A DNA stretch of 53,159 nucleotides from Spirochaetales bacterium Spiro_09 (GCA_001604385.1 LVBK01000008.1:1-53159), one strand, 5' to 3'; shown: positions 14,962 through 23,269, numbered from the stretch's first letter. Translations and numbers: made by a program. The notes: generated from the letters alone by a model not told the origin.

Positions 14962-17405
14962 TAACGGCGGTAATACTGCAGGCCCGGCTTGATTCGACCC
15001 GCTTGCCCAGAAAGGCATTGCTCGATCTGGGCGGGAAAACAGTTTTGACACGGGTAATGCAGGCTTTGTCCGAAGTGTCGGCAGATATGTACGTTCTTGC
15101 CTGTGACGCAGCATCTGAAGAATATTTTGCGCCCTTGGCCGCCGAATGTGGTTTTATATGCATCGCCGGGCCCAAGGAGGACGTTCTTTCGCGTTTCTGT
15201 CAGGTTATACGGAAAGTTGGTGCGGTAACCATTTTGCGGGCAACAGGTGACAATCCCTTTGTTTTCCATGAAGCTGCCGAAGCCTCTCTGAAAAGATATG
15301 CCACCCTCGTCAAGGATGGGCGAAAGATTGATTACTTTACCTTTAGCGGTTTACCTCATGGAAGCGGTGTTGAGGTGATGGACGGCAGGAGCCTCTTGCG
15401 GGCGGAAACAATGACCGATTCATCCTGGGATCGCGAACATGTCGGTCCTGCCTTGTATAATCATACTGACGAGTTTGTGTGCGTGCGGGAACCAGCTCCT
15501 GAATCCTGGTATTTTCCCTCGATGCGCACAACGATAGACACCAAGGAAGATTATGACAGGGCAGTGTTGATGTACCGTTATTTGTCGGGACATGGTATAT
15601 CATTTCCTCCATCGGTTTCTGAAATAGTGGCGGCATGGTCATATGCTACAAGACCTGTTGTATGTATTCCCTCCGTATCTGAAGGACAGGGAACCGGTCA
15701 TTTTGTGCGTATCGGTTCGCTTGTTCGCTCATTGCGCGAGAATTGGCAAATCTCCGTGTATGTGCCGCCTGACATGGAAATTCCCTTTTCCATACCCGAG
15801 GATATTGCATCCTGTGTGGTTCATTCCCTGCCTGCGCGCGCACACTTAATCATCCTTGATCATTTTCAGACCGATTCGGATCAGATGGAGCGCCTGAGCT
15901 CAATCGGTCCGGTCGTCGCCCTGGATGAAGGGGGGCAGGGGCGTGCCCGTGCCGATTATTTGCTGGACATAATCCCGGCTTTGGGCCGTCAGCGTATTGG
16001 TGCGAACCGGAGGGATCATTCCTTTATTCCTCTTCCAAAAAATCGCAGGATGACCTTGCCCGATACGGTGAGGACGGTTCTTGTGGTGGCGGGTGGCGAG
16101 AACGCATCGGGGCTTGCCAGGCCGGTGGCGGATATGCTGGTGTTGCTCAATTATGATGTAACGGTGGTTGATCCCGCTGCCTCGGGTTTACAAAGAACTT
16201 CTACCTCTCTGGTTATATCGGGACCGATAGAAAATCTTCGGGAGAAACTGTGTCACTACGATCTGGTTGTTACCCATTATGGATTTACAGCAATTGAAGC
16301 CGCTGCGGCAGGTTGCAGAGTCTTGCTTTTTGCGCCCTCCCGCTACCATTATCGACTTGGCAGGGAGTATGGATTTCAGGTTCTTCCCGTTGACCGGATA
16401 TCTCTGAATGCAATTGAAAAAATGCTTCGAACGCCATATACCCCTCCGTTTGTGCCCGGTATCGGCAGCGTTCAATGCGATCTGGTATCAGAAATGATAC
16501 GGCTTGCCGGCGGGAGCCGTAATTCCTGTCCATTTTGCGGAAACAGTGTGCGTCCCCGTATACTTTATCGGGCTCCTGACAGAAGTGTTGCGCGGTGTTC
16601 CTCCTGTGGAATGATTTACTTGCATTTTTTTGCCGGAAGTACCTCGGCCTATACAAAATCGTATTTTTTTGAAGAGTATCGTTCACAATACGGAAAAACC
16701 TATCTTGAGGATTTTAATGCCATACGCGGTGACGGTTTGAAGAGAATACAGATAATAGACACTATTCAAAAGCATTCGCTTCCGCATCTTGAACCGACTC
16801 AGAAATCATTACTCGATATCGGGTGTGCGTACGGACCATTTCTTGACGCGGCACGGTTTCGGCTCTGGAGACCATTTGGCACGGATATAAACGAAGATGC
16901 GGTCGCCTACGTCCGGGATACCCTGGGTATTTCAGCGGTTGTTTCCTCTTTCCCCGCACCTGACCGGGATATGCTCCTTGATTCGAACCGTTTCGCGGCA
17001 ATAACCCTGTGGTATGTCATCGAACATTTTCAGGATCTTGAACCGGTATTTCGCAGGATTCGAAAATTGTTGATACCTGGTGGTATCCTTGCCTTTTCAA
17101 CCCCTTCTGCCACAGGAATTTCTGCAAGGACCAATTTAAGACGGTTTCTGGAAAGAAGTCCAACAGATCATTATACTATTTGGTCTTCGAGCCACGTGCG
17201 TAAACAACTGATTCGCTATGGTTTTACCGTACAAGAAATTCGGTCAACGGGTCATCATCCTGAACGCTTTCCCGGAGCGGGTGCAATTAAAGCAAACAGT
17301 TTATTATGGAAGATTTTGTATATGACAAGCAGATTGTTTTCCCTGGGCGATACCTTCGAAGTATATGCTGTCAAGAATGGCGATCTGGAGGATATTGACT
17401 CATGA
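14958..17405 (+). CDS. Three-domain fusion: SpsF cytidylyltransferase, SpsG-like, zinc-ribbon methyltransferase
   Basis: GTG at 14958 (GGGAG 8 bases upstream, stop of the previous gene overlapped as GTGA) gives 815 residues. Domain 1 (about 1-235) is an SpsF/NeuA-like nucleotidyltransferase: AVILQARLDSTRLPRKAL, RATGDNPFVFHEA. Domain 2 (about 235-515) resembles SpsG/PseG: GTGHFVRIGSLVRSL, ALDEGGQGRARADYLLD, VVAGGENASG, VVTHYGFTAIEAAAAG. Domain 3 (about 520-815) has a CPFCGN/CSSCGM zinc ribbon and a SAM-dependent methyltransferase (LLDIGCAYGPF, then LWYVIEHFQDLEPVFRRIR). SpsF and SpsG enzymes act on CMP- or UDP-activated nonulosonic-type sugars, so the protein may activate, release and methylate one sugar. 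The substrate is inferred. Confidence 0.85.
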   Translation: MITAVILQARLDSTRLPRKALLDLGGKTVLTRVMQALSEVSADMYVLACDAASEEYFAPLAAECGFICIAGPKEDVLSRFCQVIRKVGAVTILRATGDNPFVFHEAAEASLKRYATLVKDGRKIDYFTFSGLPHGSGVEVMDGRSLLRAETMTDSSWDREHVGPALYNHTDEFVCVREPAPESWYFPSMRTTIDTKEDYDRAVLMYRYLSGHGISFPPSVSEIVAAWSYATRPVVCIPSVSEGQGTGHFVRIGSLVRSLRENWQISVYVPPDMEIPFSIPEDIASCVVHSLPARAHLIILDHFQTDSDQMERLSSIGPVVALDEGGQGRARADYLLDIIPALGRQRIGANRRDHSFIPLPKNRRMTLPDTVRTVLVVAGGENASGLARPVADMLVLLNYDVTVVDPAASGLQRTSTSLVISGPIENLREKLCHYDLVVTHYGFTAIEAAAAGCRVLLFAPSRYHYRLGREYGFQVLPVDRISLNAIEKMLRTPYTPPFVPGIGSVQCDLVSEMIRLAGGSRNSCPFCGNSVRPRILYRAPDRSVARCSSCGMIYLHFFAGSTSAYTKSYFFEEYRSQYGKTYLEDFNAIRGDGLKRIQIIDTIQKHSLPHLEPTQKSLLDIGCAYGPFLDAARFRLWRPFGTDINEDAVAYVRDTLGISAVVSSFPAPDRDMLLDSNRFAAITLWYVIEHFQDLEPVFRRIRKLLIPGGILAFSTPSATGISARTNLRRFLERSPTDHYTIWSSSHVRKQLIRYGFTVQEIRSTGHHPERFPGAGAIKANSLLWKILYMTSRLFSLGDTFEVYAVKNGDLEDIDS

Positions 17406-18979
17406 AGCGTATTTTAATGTTGGGTGCAGGGTTTATGCAGGGTGTTGCAATACGCTCTGCCCGGTCAAAAGGATGGCATGTTACCGCTGTAGACGCAAAT
17501 CCTGCCGCTGTGTGCAAGAACGAAGCGAACGCTTTTTATCCGGTGGACCTTAAAAATCGGGACGAGTTATTGCGTCTTGCAACACAAATACGGGATCGTG
17601 ATGGCCTTGACGGTGTGTTTACCGCAGCGACCGATTTTTCCGCTTCGGTTGCCTGGATTACAGATCATCTGGGTTTACCGGGCCATACCTTTGAAGCGGC
17701 TTTGAATGCCTCAGATAAACTCAGGATGCGCGCCTGCTTCAAACGCGACGGCGTTCCCTGCCCGCGTTTTTTCGGTATTGATCGAGGTCTCTCGACTCGG
17801 GCCGTTTCTCTGATACAGCAAGAGGGATTGAGTTATCCACTGGTCGTCAAGCCCGTCGATAATATGGGCGGGCGCGGCTGTATGGCGGTACGAACGGAAA
17901 CTGACCTTGCAGGAGCCATTGAATCCGCGTTATCAAATTCACGGTCAGGACGCGTAATTATTGAGGAATTCATGGATGGCAAGGAGTTTTCGATAGAGGC
18001 TCTTGTATTTGACGGAGAGGTTCACCTGACCGGTCTTGCTGACCGTCATATTTTTTTCCCCCCCTTCTTTATTGAAATGGGTCATACCATTCCCGCCGAT
18101 ATTGACTCTGATACTGAAGCCGCCCTGGTTGAGGTTTTCAGACAGGGTATCAAGTCGCTCGGCTTGACACATGGTGTAGCAAAGGGGGACTTGAAGTATA
18201 CGTCCCGAGGGGTAATGGTCGGAGAAATTGCCGGTCGACTGTCCGGGGGGTATATGTCAGGCTGGACATTTCCATATTCGTCGGGAATCGATCTGACCTC
18301 GCTTGCCCTGGATCTGGCCATCGGAGAAAAACCGATTGTGCCGGAAAATACGGTCAATCAGATATGTGCGGAACGCGCCTGGATCTCCATACCCGGCACT
18401 GTTGCGTCGGTTCATGGTCTTGATGCAGCCCGAACAATGGATGGCGTCAGAGAGATTTTTTCGCGCGCTGCCGTCGGTGATAGCGTGCGCTTTCCGATAA
18501 ATAATGTCGAAAAAGCGGGCAATTGTATTGCTGTTGCATCAGGACGCAGGGATGCCATTACGAGCGCAGAGAGCGCTTGCAGATCGATTGTTATACGGCT
18601 TGCGACAAACTGTCCGTTGACCGACAGTTTCTTGTCTGCGACAGCCGCAGAAACCGGCGGTTTCCCTCCTGATGCCTTCAATCTTCCCCCTGGTGCGCTT
18701 GATTCTTCCATGCAAACGCTCTCTGTTGAAATTTCTTCCCAGAAGCGAACAAAGGTCCTGGTTCGAATCCCCCGTGATCTTGATATCTATCTTGATACCG
18801 GGACAGACTGGGCAGGACGAACCCTGAGAGAGGCTCTTGCTCTGTCCATATCCATTGAAGACGGACTTGTTGATTCGCTGTCGTCAGAGGACGATGTTTC
18901 TGTCCGCTCATTATGGCGTGCACTTGCCAGGGGCAGTGTTCAGGGGATACTCTACCGGTATGACAGTCAAAAAAAATAG
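17402..18979 (+). CDS. ATP-grasp protein with C-terminal extension
   Basis: This 525-residue protein overlaps the previous gene by ATGA. It starts with a Rossmann-like pre-ATP-grasp domain (MKRILMLGAGFMQGVAIR). An ATP-grasp core follows, like that of carbamoyl-phosphate synthase or amino-acid ligases: SYPLVVKPVDNMGGRGCMAV, VIIEEFMDGKEFSIEALVFDG and VGEIAGRLSGGYMSG. The last 110 or so residues, after about 410, form an extension I do not recognise. ATP-grasp ligases join a carboxylate, through an acyl-phosphate, to an amine or thiol; here an amino acid or acid-sugar acceptor is plausible given the sugar genes upstream. The amidase gene overlaps its end by 20 bases. Confidence 0.83.
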   Translation: MKRILMLGAGFMQGVAIRSARSKGWHVTAVDANPAAVCKNEANAFYPVDLKNRDELLRLATQIRDRDGLDGVFTAATDFSASVAWITDHLGLPGHTFEAALNASDKLRMRACFKRDGVPCPRFFGIDRGLSTRAVSLIQQEGLSYPLVVKPVDNMGGRGCMAVRTETDLAGAIESALSNSRSGRVIIEEFMDGKEFSIEALVFDGEVHLTGLADRHIFFPPFFIEMGHTIPADIDSDTEAALVEVFRQGIKSLGLTHGVAKGDLKYTSRGVMVGEIAGRLSGGYMSGWTFPYSSGIDLTSLALDLAIGEKPIVPENTVNQICAERAWISIPGTVASVHGLDAARTMDGVREIFSRAAVGDSVRFPINNVEKAGNCIAVASGRRDAITSAESACRSIVIRLATNCPLTDSFLSATAAETGGFPPDAFNLPPGALDSSMQTLSVEISSQKRTKVLVRIPRDLDIYLDTGTDWAGRTLREALALSISIEDGLVDSLSSEDDVSVRSLWRALARGSVQGILYRYDSQKK

Positions 18980-20012
18980 CCCTTTGTTTGCTTTTCTGTT
19001 ATTTCTTCGTATTCTCTTTGTGTGTTGTATCATGGCACAAACGGCTCCGCTTGTATCCGTTCAGGATGTGTCGAAAAATATCGGCGCCCTGTTTTTTTGG
19101 GATCCCCTGTCCGGTGTGGCCATCCTGGAAAAAAACGGCCATCAGGTAAATTTTCGCACGGGAGAATCTCTCGTGTTTTTTGATTATCGGGATGTAGAAC
19201 TTCTTGATGCGCCCGTTCACAGTTCGCGGGGGCTTTTCATTACCCGTGATTTTGCCCGCAGGCTCGAAAACTTCTTCAATACCTTACCAACACCGGTCTC
19301 ATATCGGGTAGGGGCAATTTTGATCGATCCCGGACATGGCGGACGCGATCCGGGAGCTATCGGAAAGACAACCGTCAGAGGAAAAACTGTAGAAGTCCGG
19401 GAAAAAGACATTGTGCTTTCCGTTGCCCGGGACTTGCATGATCGATTGACCAGACAGTACCCGGATAAAAAGATTTTGCTTACCAGAACAGGGGACACCT
19501 TTCCGTCGCTGCAGGAGCGGGTAGAAAAGGCAAACTCGTTTAAAACCGCACCGCACGAGGCAATCATCTATATATCAATACACGCAAATGCGGCCTTCAA
19601 TACCGCTTCGAGGGGATTTGAAGTGTGGTATTTATCTCCCGATTATCGAAGAACCGTTGTGGATTCTACATCCACAGATCAGGACGAAATATTGCCCATA
19701 CTGAATTCCATGATGGAAGAAGAATTCACTACAGAAAGTATCCTGATTGCAAAGAGCATAATGGAGGGCCTTGATGCTCAAATAGGTTCACAAAGCAAAA
19801 ACCGCGGTTTAAAGGAGGAATCCTGGTTCGTGGTTCGTAATGCCCGTATGCCGAGCGTGCTCGTGGAACTGGGTTTTGTAACGAATCCGGAGGAAGCCCG
19901 TTTACTGGCTGACGAGGCCTACTTGCAGAAGTGCGCTACGGGTATATATAATGGCATTGCGTCATTTATTTCCCATTTTGAGGGATCGAGAGGGTTTACG
20001 GCTTCCCAATGA
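18960..20012 (+). CDS. N-acetylmuramoyl-L-alanine amidase (Amidase_3)
   Basis: The zinc amidase removes stem peptides from peptidoglycan in the periplasm. The ATG at 18960 begins a signal peptide (about 1-27, FAFLLFLRILFVCCIMAQ) and is chosen over the in-frame start at 18837. A short N-terminal domain (about 30-115) resembles the AMIN or copper-amine-oxidase-like domains of such enzymes. The catalytic domain has all zinc and catalytic motifs: ILIDPGHGGRDPGAIG, EKDIVLSVA, ISIHANAAF and VLVELGFVTNPEEARLL. The 350 residues fit the family. It overlaps the ATP-grasp gene upstream and the GerMN gene downstream (ATGA). In spirochaetes, cell-wall remodelling enzymes are needed for division and for periplasmic flagella. 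Confidence 0.93.
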   Translation: MTVKKNSPLFAFLLFLRILFVCCIMAQTAPLVSVQDVSKNIGALFFWDPLSGVAILEKNGHQVNFRTGESLVFFDYRDVELLDAPVHSSRGLFITRDFARRLENFFNTLPTPVSYRVGAILIDPGHGGRDPGAIGKTTVRGKTVEVREKDIVLSVARDLHDRLTRQYPDKKILLTRTGDTFPSLQERVEKANSFKTAPHEAIIYISIHANAAFNTASRGFEVWYLSPDYRRTVVDSTSTDQDEILPILNSMMEEEFTTESILIAKSIMEGLDAQIGSQSKNRGLKEESWFVVRNARMPSVLVELGFVTNPEEARLLADEAYLQKCATGIYNGIASFISHFEGSRGFTASQ

Positions 20013-20551
20013 AACATCTGGTACATCTGGTTAAAAAATCAAAAACATTCGTAACGAGTAATCATACTACACGTCAGGTAGTATTTTTCACCATTTTTAG
20101 TGTCTCCATTATTATTTTGTCGCTCGTGGTACTATCGCGACAACCGGTCAACCGGAGTGTTTTTTACTTTTTTGACCGTTCAAATGTTCGTGTCAGGGCC
20201 GAAGTCCGTCTTCTATCCGATCAGGAGACTCTTGACGGGCGGTTATTACAGTATGTATCTGAGCTGATTCTTGGGCCGATCCATGATGCGTCCGTACCCC
20301 TGTTTCCCTCCGGAACCACTGTTGAAAGCGCTTTTATACGTGGCCGGGATGCCTACATACATCTGGTCGGCCCCGTTGTCGATGTGGTAGATGAACGGAT
20401 TTCTTTTTACGAGACATGGCGGCTTTTTGAAAAAAATGTTTTTACAAATTTTCGAAATGTTGCTAGAATATATATGTATGCAAACGGGATAGAGGTATAC
20501 GGCGGGGATCACTCTGCCGACGCAGAATTCAAAAAAAGAAAAATGCGTTGA
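20009..20551 (+). CDS. GerMN-domain membrane protein
   Basis: This 180-residue protein has one N-terminal membrane helix (about 25-44, VVFFTIFSVSIIILSLVVLS). A GerMN-type domain follows (about 50-165), recognisable by RLLQYVSELILGPIHD, LFPSGTTVESAFIRGRDAYI and an ARIYMYANGIEV end. The domain is found in GerM of sporulating bacteria and in envelope proteins of non-sporulating ones, often beside amidases; it may bind peptidoglycan or a lipoprotein partner. Start overlaps the amidase stop (ATGA). The flaA promoter begins on top of its stop codon. The domain call is likely; the role, probably in envelope maintenance together with the amidase, is inferred. Confidence 0.78.
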   Translation: MKHLVHLVKKSKTFVTSNHTTRQVVFFTIFSVSIIILSLVVLSRQPVNRSVFYFFDRSNVRVRAEVRLLSDQETLDGRLLQYVSELILGPIHDASVPLFPSGTTVESAFIRGRDAYIHLVGPVVDVVDERISFYETWRLFEKNVFTNFRNVARIYMYANGIEVYGGDHSADAEFKKRKMR

Positions 20552-20575
20552 CAAAAGGTTTTTCTTACGTATACT
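20548..20575 (+). promoter_or_regulatory. flaA promoter
   Basis: A perfect TTGACA (20548-20553) and TATACT (20570-20575) are separated by 16 bases, predicting a start near 20583 and a leader of about 40 bases. It is a sigma70-type promoter and does not resemble a sigma28 flagellar promoter. The -35 box contains the TGA stop of the GerMN gene. Confidence 0.85.
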
Positions 20576-20622
20576 TACTATTTGACAGGCCACAACATGT
20601 GTTTTTTTTAAAGGAGCTTTCA

Positions 20623-21678
20623 ATGAAAAGGAGATTCATACTTGTTGCGATAGCCCTGCTTATGGCAGGAAGTTTCGCAATGGCCGAGGAAGCAGTTCTC
20701 ATCGATTTTTCGCTGCTTAACGCGGACATTATTGCCGGACCCGATGGAAACATGACCCAGAACAGACGAACTGTAATGGACTATTCCACGGTAGCAGGCG
20801 CTACATTCACGGAGGAGCAGAAGGCTCTTATGAGAACCTCTCTTGCCATAGCATCATGGGAAGTGGTTCTGAATTCATCGGCACGGAATGTTACCAGTGT
20901 TTCAGTGTCACACGCACGACCTTCGACAGTTAGCCAGAATGCAAAAAACTTTGCGGGACAGACTCTGCTCGGTGTTCGCGTCAATTTCCCGTCATGGAAC
21001 AGCAATGCAAATGCGATTATAAAGCCCTCGTTCGAGATTCCCAGCTATGAACCCATGGCCCAGGTTTCAGATGAAGGAATCGTGCAGGAGCCCACAGACG
21101 AAGATAAGGCACAGGGAATCAGCCGTTTTGAAGGCGGTTATGGTGTGGTGAAAAATATCGGTGTGCTCAAATCGATTGCCGTAAACACCTATGGAATGAA
21201 CTTCCCCCATGGTTTGTACGTTCTTTTGAAGAACGAATACAATGAGGAACGCCGCTACTTCATGGGTTACCTCAATTTCGACGGATGGAAAGAACTGGTC
21301 TGGATGAATCCCGAGTATGTATCAGAAGTACGCACACGTGAAGTTCGTCTCTACCCGGTATATCCGACCGCATTCCCCTTCAAGAAGTTTACCGGCTTCA
21401 TGGTTACTCGCGATGCTAATAGTCTCGGTGGTGACTTTGTTGCTTACTTCAAGGACGTCAAGGTCATTTACGACAAGGCTGTCCTGAATACTGTACGCGA
21501 CTTTGATGATGAAGACCTTTGGGGAATCCGGACCCAGAAAGAAATGGAAAGAAAGCAGCTTGAAGTGAGCCGATTCGGTGGTACCCAGGTTCTTCGCTTT
21601 ATTGAACAGGAAAAGATGGCAACTGAAAGAGGTTTTACTCCCTCGGAAGGTTCCGCTGCTGCTGCAGAAGCGCAATAA
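20623..21678 (+). CDS. flaA: Flagellar filament outer layer (sheath) protein FlaA
   Basis: FlaA coats the periplasmic flagellar filaments of spirochaetes and sets their stiffness. This 351-residue product begins with a cleavable signal peptide (MKRRFILVAIALLMAGSFAM, cut near AMA/EE). It contains family stretches such as SWEVVLNSSARN, GVLKSIAVNTYGMNFPHGLY, FMGYLNFDGWKELVWMNPEY and FVAYFKDVKVIYDKA. The ATG at 20623 has AAGGAG 6 bases upstream; the in-frame ATG at 20548 lies on the promoter and is ignored. The gene is monocistronic, with its own consensus promoter and a strong terminator at 21722. Export through Sec is expected. The upstream sugar genes raise the possibility that FlaA or the flagellins are glycosylated. 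Confidence 0.97.
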   Translation: MKRRFILVAIALLMAGSFAMAEEAVLIDFSLLNADIIAGPDGNMTQNRRTVMDYSTVAGATFTEEQKALMRTSLAIASWEVVLNSSARNVTSVSVSHARPSTVSQNAKNFAGQTLLGVRVNFPSWNSNANAIIKPSFEIPSYEPMAQVSDEGIVQEPTDEDKAQGISRFEGGYGVVKNIGVLKSIAVNTYGMNFPHGLYVLLKNEYNEERRYFMGYLNFDGWKELVWMNPEYVSEVRTREVRLYPVYPTAFPFKKFTGFMVTRDANSLGGDFVAYFKDVKVIYDKAVLNTVRDFDDEDLWGIRTQKEMERKQLEVSRFGGTQVLRFIEQEKMATERGFTPSEGSAAAAEAQ

Positions 21679-21721
21679 CTTGATTCCTGACAGCTTTGTG
21701 CTGTCGGTAATCATCACAGGG

Positions 21722-21757
21722 AAAAGGCTGACCGGTGTATACCGGCCGGCCTTTTTT
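21722..21757 (+). terminator. flaA terminator
   Basis: A GC-rich stem (21726-21736 with 21741-21751, one mismatch and one G-U pair) with a four-base loop, flanked by AAAA and followed by TTTTTT. Confidence 0.85.
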
Positions 21758-21770
21758 ATTGCACTGTCTC

Positions 21771-21799
21771 TTGCCCGCAGTATAAATGATTACTATACT
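21771..21799 (+). promoter_or_regulatory. Promoter of the RelA/SpoT-TPR gene, near-leaderless
   Basis: TTGCCC (21771-21776), 17 bases, TATACT (21794-21799). The expected transcription start coincides with the ATG at 21805 or the ATG at 21808, and no Shine-Dalgarno exists. Confidence 0.6.
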
Positions 21800-21804
21800 A
21801 CTAT

Positions 21805-23058
21805 ATGATGAATAAAAAGCCCTTGCATGCCCCATGGTTGCCCAATAGAGATACCCTGTTACATACCTATGAGTCATATATTCCCGACTTTAAAATATTA
21901 CTTGATCGTCTGGAAGTACGGTTAAAGGACTGTGTGCAAACATCATCTGCCCCAACCTATAAGGGCAGGATAAAGAATTTTAACAGCTATTATCGAAAAC
22001 TTCTCCGTGTCATGCCGACCGGAATTGAAGGAAATGGCGATTTTCCGGTCATATCCGATATTATAGGATTTCGTATTATCTGTGCGTTTCTTGAGGATTT
22101 GACAGAGGTCGAGCGTTCGCTGCGTTCGTGCTTTACCATTTATGAGGTAGAACGAAAGGGAGCAGACCGGCATTTCCGGGAGTTTGGATATGAATCAACC
22201 CATATTCTTCTTGCCATCCCCCCCGACATATCGAACGGACTTCGGTTGCCCTTGAATCTCATATTTGAAATTCAGGTTCGTACTATTTTACAGGATGCCT
22301 GGGCAGAAGTTGAACACGAACTTGTGTATAAATCGGAATTTTCCCCCTTTGATTTACCATTAAAAAGAAAACTGGCTTCAATCAACGCCAGTTTGAGTCT
22401 TGCCGATATCATCTTTCAGGAGATCAGGGATTATCAGAATAAGTTGAACCGCGAACTGGACAAGCGACGGGGTGACTTTTATCATAAAGCAGACATTGAA
22501 TCGGATCTCGATACCGCGTTCGAGATGACCGGTCTGTCCGACAAGACCGAACAAATGCCCGATATTGTTTCACCATATGTGCAGGGTACTATCGATGATT
22601 TGATACTTGAAGCCATAGAAGCCCATAATAAGGGGAATCTTGACAGGGCGGTGTCAATTTATAGCCGTATAATCGATGCCCAGCCCAATGCGGTGGTACT
22701 TTCAATAATGTTCAAACATCGTGGTATGGCTTATTTTGCCCAGTCAAAGTATGAGGAAGCACTGGCGGATTTTCGGAAAAGCGCTGAATCGAATCCGGAG
22801 AATTTCAGGGCATGGTATTATATAGGTATTGTATATTCGGTTCTTTCCCGCCATGAAGAAGCTATTTCGAGTTTTTCACGATCTCTTGAAATGAACGTAT
22901 ACCAGCCATTTGTCTATTTTCGCAGAGCTCAATCGATGTATCATGCCGGTTTATACATGGAAGCCCTTACCGATCTTGATAAGGCGGTGTCGCTGGGTTT
23001 TAACAAACCGGAAGAAAAAAGTTTGCGTATCATGATTGCCCAAAAACTGGATTCCTGA
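21805..23058 (+). CDS. RelA/SpoT-type (p)ppGpp synthetase domain fused to TPRs
   Basis: This 417-residue protein carries an N-terminal RelA/SpoT nucleotidyltransferase domain (about 40-215). YKGRIKNFNSYYRKLL, ISDIIGFRII, FREFGYESTHILLAIP and FEIQVRTILQDAWAEVEHEL cover the substrate-binding and catalytic stretches of small alarmone synthetases. No HD hydrolase domain and no TGS or ACT domains are present. The C-terminal half (about 265-410) has about four TPRs. Such synthetase-only proteins make (p)ppGpp or a related nucleotide; the TPRs probably sense a partner. The gene lies between the flaA terminator and the tRNA-Glu promoter and is a single transcription unit. The start is ATG 21805 or 21808, both likely leaderless. 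Confidence 0.85.
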   Translation: MMNKKPLHAPWLPNRDTLLHTYESYIPDFKILLDRLEVRLKDCVQTSSAPTYKGRIKNFNSYYRKLLRVMPTGIEGNGDFPVISDIIGFRIICAFLEDLTEVERSLRSCFTIYEVERKGADRHFREFGYESTHILLAIPPDISNGLRLPLNLIFEIQVRTILQDAWAEVEHELVYKSEFSPFDLPLKRKLASINASLSLADIIFQEIRDYQNKLNRELDKRRGDFYHKADIESDLDTAFEMTGLSDKTEQMPDIVSPYVQGTIDDLILEAIEAHNKGNLDRAVSIYSRIIDAQPNAVVLSIMFKHRGMAYFAQSKYEEALADFRKSAESNPENFRAWYYIGIVYSVLSRHEEAISSFSRSLEMNVYQPFVYFRRAQSMYHAGLYMEALTDLDKAVSLGFNKPEEKSLRIMIAQKLDS

Positions 23059-23077
23059 ACTGTACACGCAGTGGCTA

Positions 23078-23106
23078 TTGACAAAAAAAAGTCTATTTGA
23101 TATATA
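23078..23106 (+). promoter_or_regulatory. tRNA-Glu promoter
   Basis: TTGACA (23078-23083), 17 bases, TATATA (23101-23106), about 36 bases upstream of the mature tRNA 5' end. Confidence 0.75.
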
Positions 23107-23142
23107 TTCTCATGTTGACGCGGTGCTTCACTGCAAAAACAA

Positions 23143-23214
23143 GTCTCCTTCGTCTAGTGGTTAGGACATCGGGTTTTCATCCCGACAACAGGGGTTCAAT
23201 TCCCCTAGGAGATG
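23143..23214 (+). tRNA. tRNA-Glu (anticodon TTC)
   Basis: A full cloverleaf: acceptor GTCTCCT (23143-23149) with AGGAGAT (23207-23213), D-loop with GTGGTTAGGAC, anticodon arm TCGGG-TTTTCAT-CCCGA with anticodon TTC, and T-arm AGGGG-TTCAATT-CCCCT. The discriminator is G. The first acceptor pair would be G-U. The CCA end is not encoded (AAC follows). It has its own promoter and terminator, so it is transcribed alone. Confidence 0.95.
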
Positions 23215-23232
23215 AACAGGCTTTTGCCAGTT

Positions 23233-23269
23233 AAGGTAAGGATCCCGGCGATCCTTACCTTTTTTTTTC
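23233..23269 (+). terminator. tRNA-Glu terminator
   Basis: A perfect 12-bp stem (23233-23244 with 23250-23261, AAGGTAAGGATC / GATCCTTACCTT) with a 5-base loop, running into about nine Ts. Confidence 0.92.

Noticed and set aside
18757..18785. A GGTTCGAATCC stretch resembling a tRNA T-arm
   Set aside because: The flanking bases do not form an acceptor, D or anticodon arm and the stretch lies inside the ATP-grasp gene.
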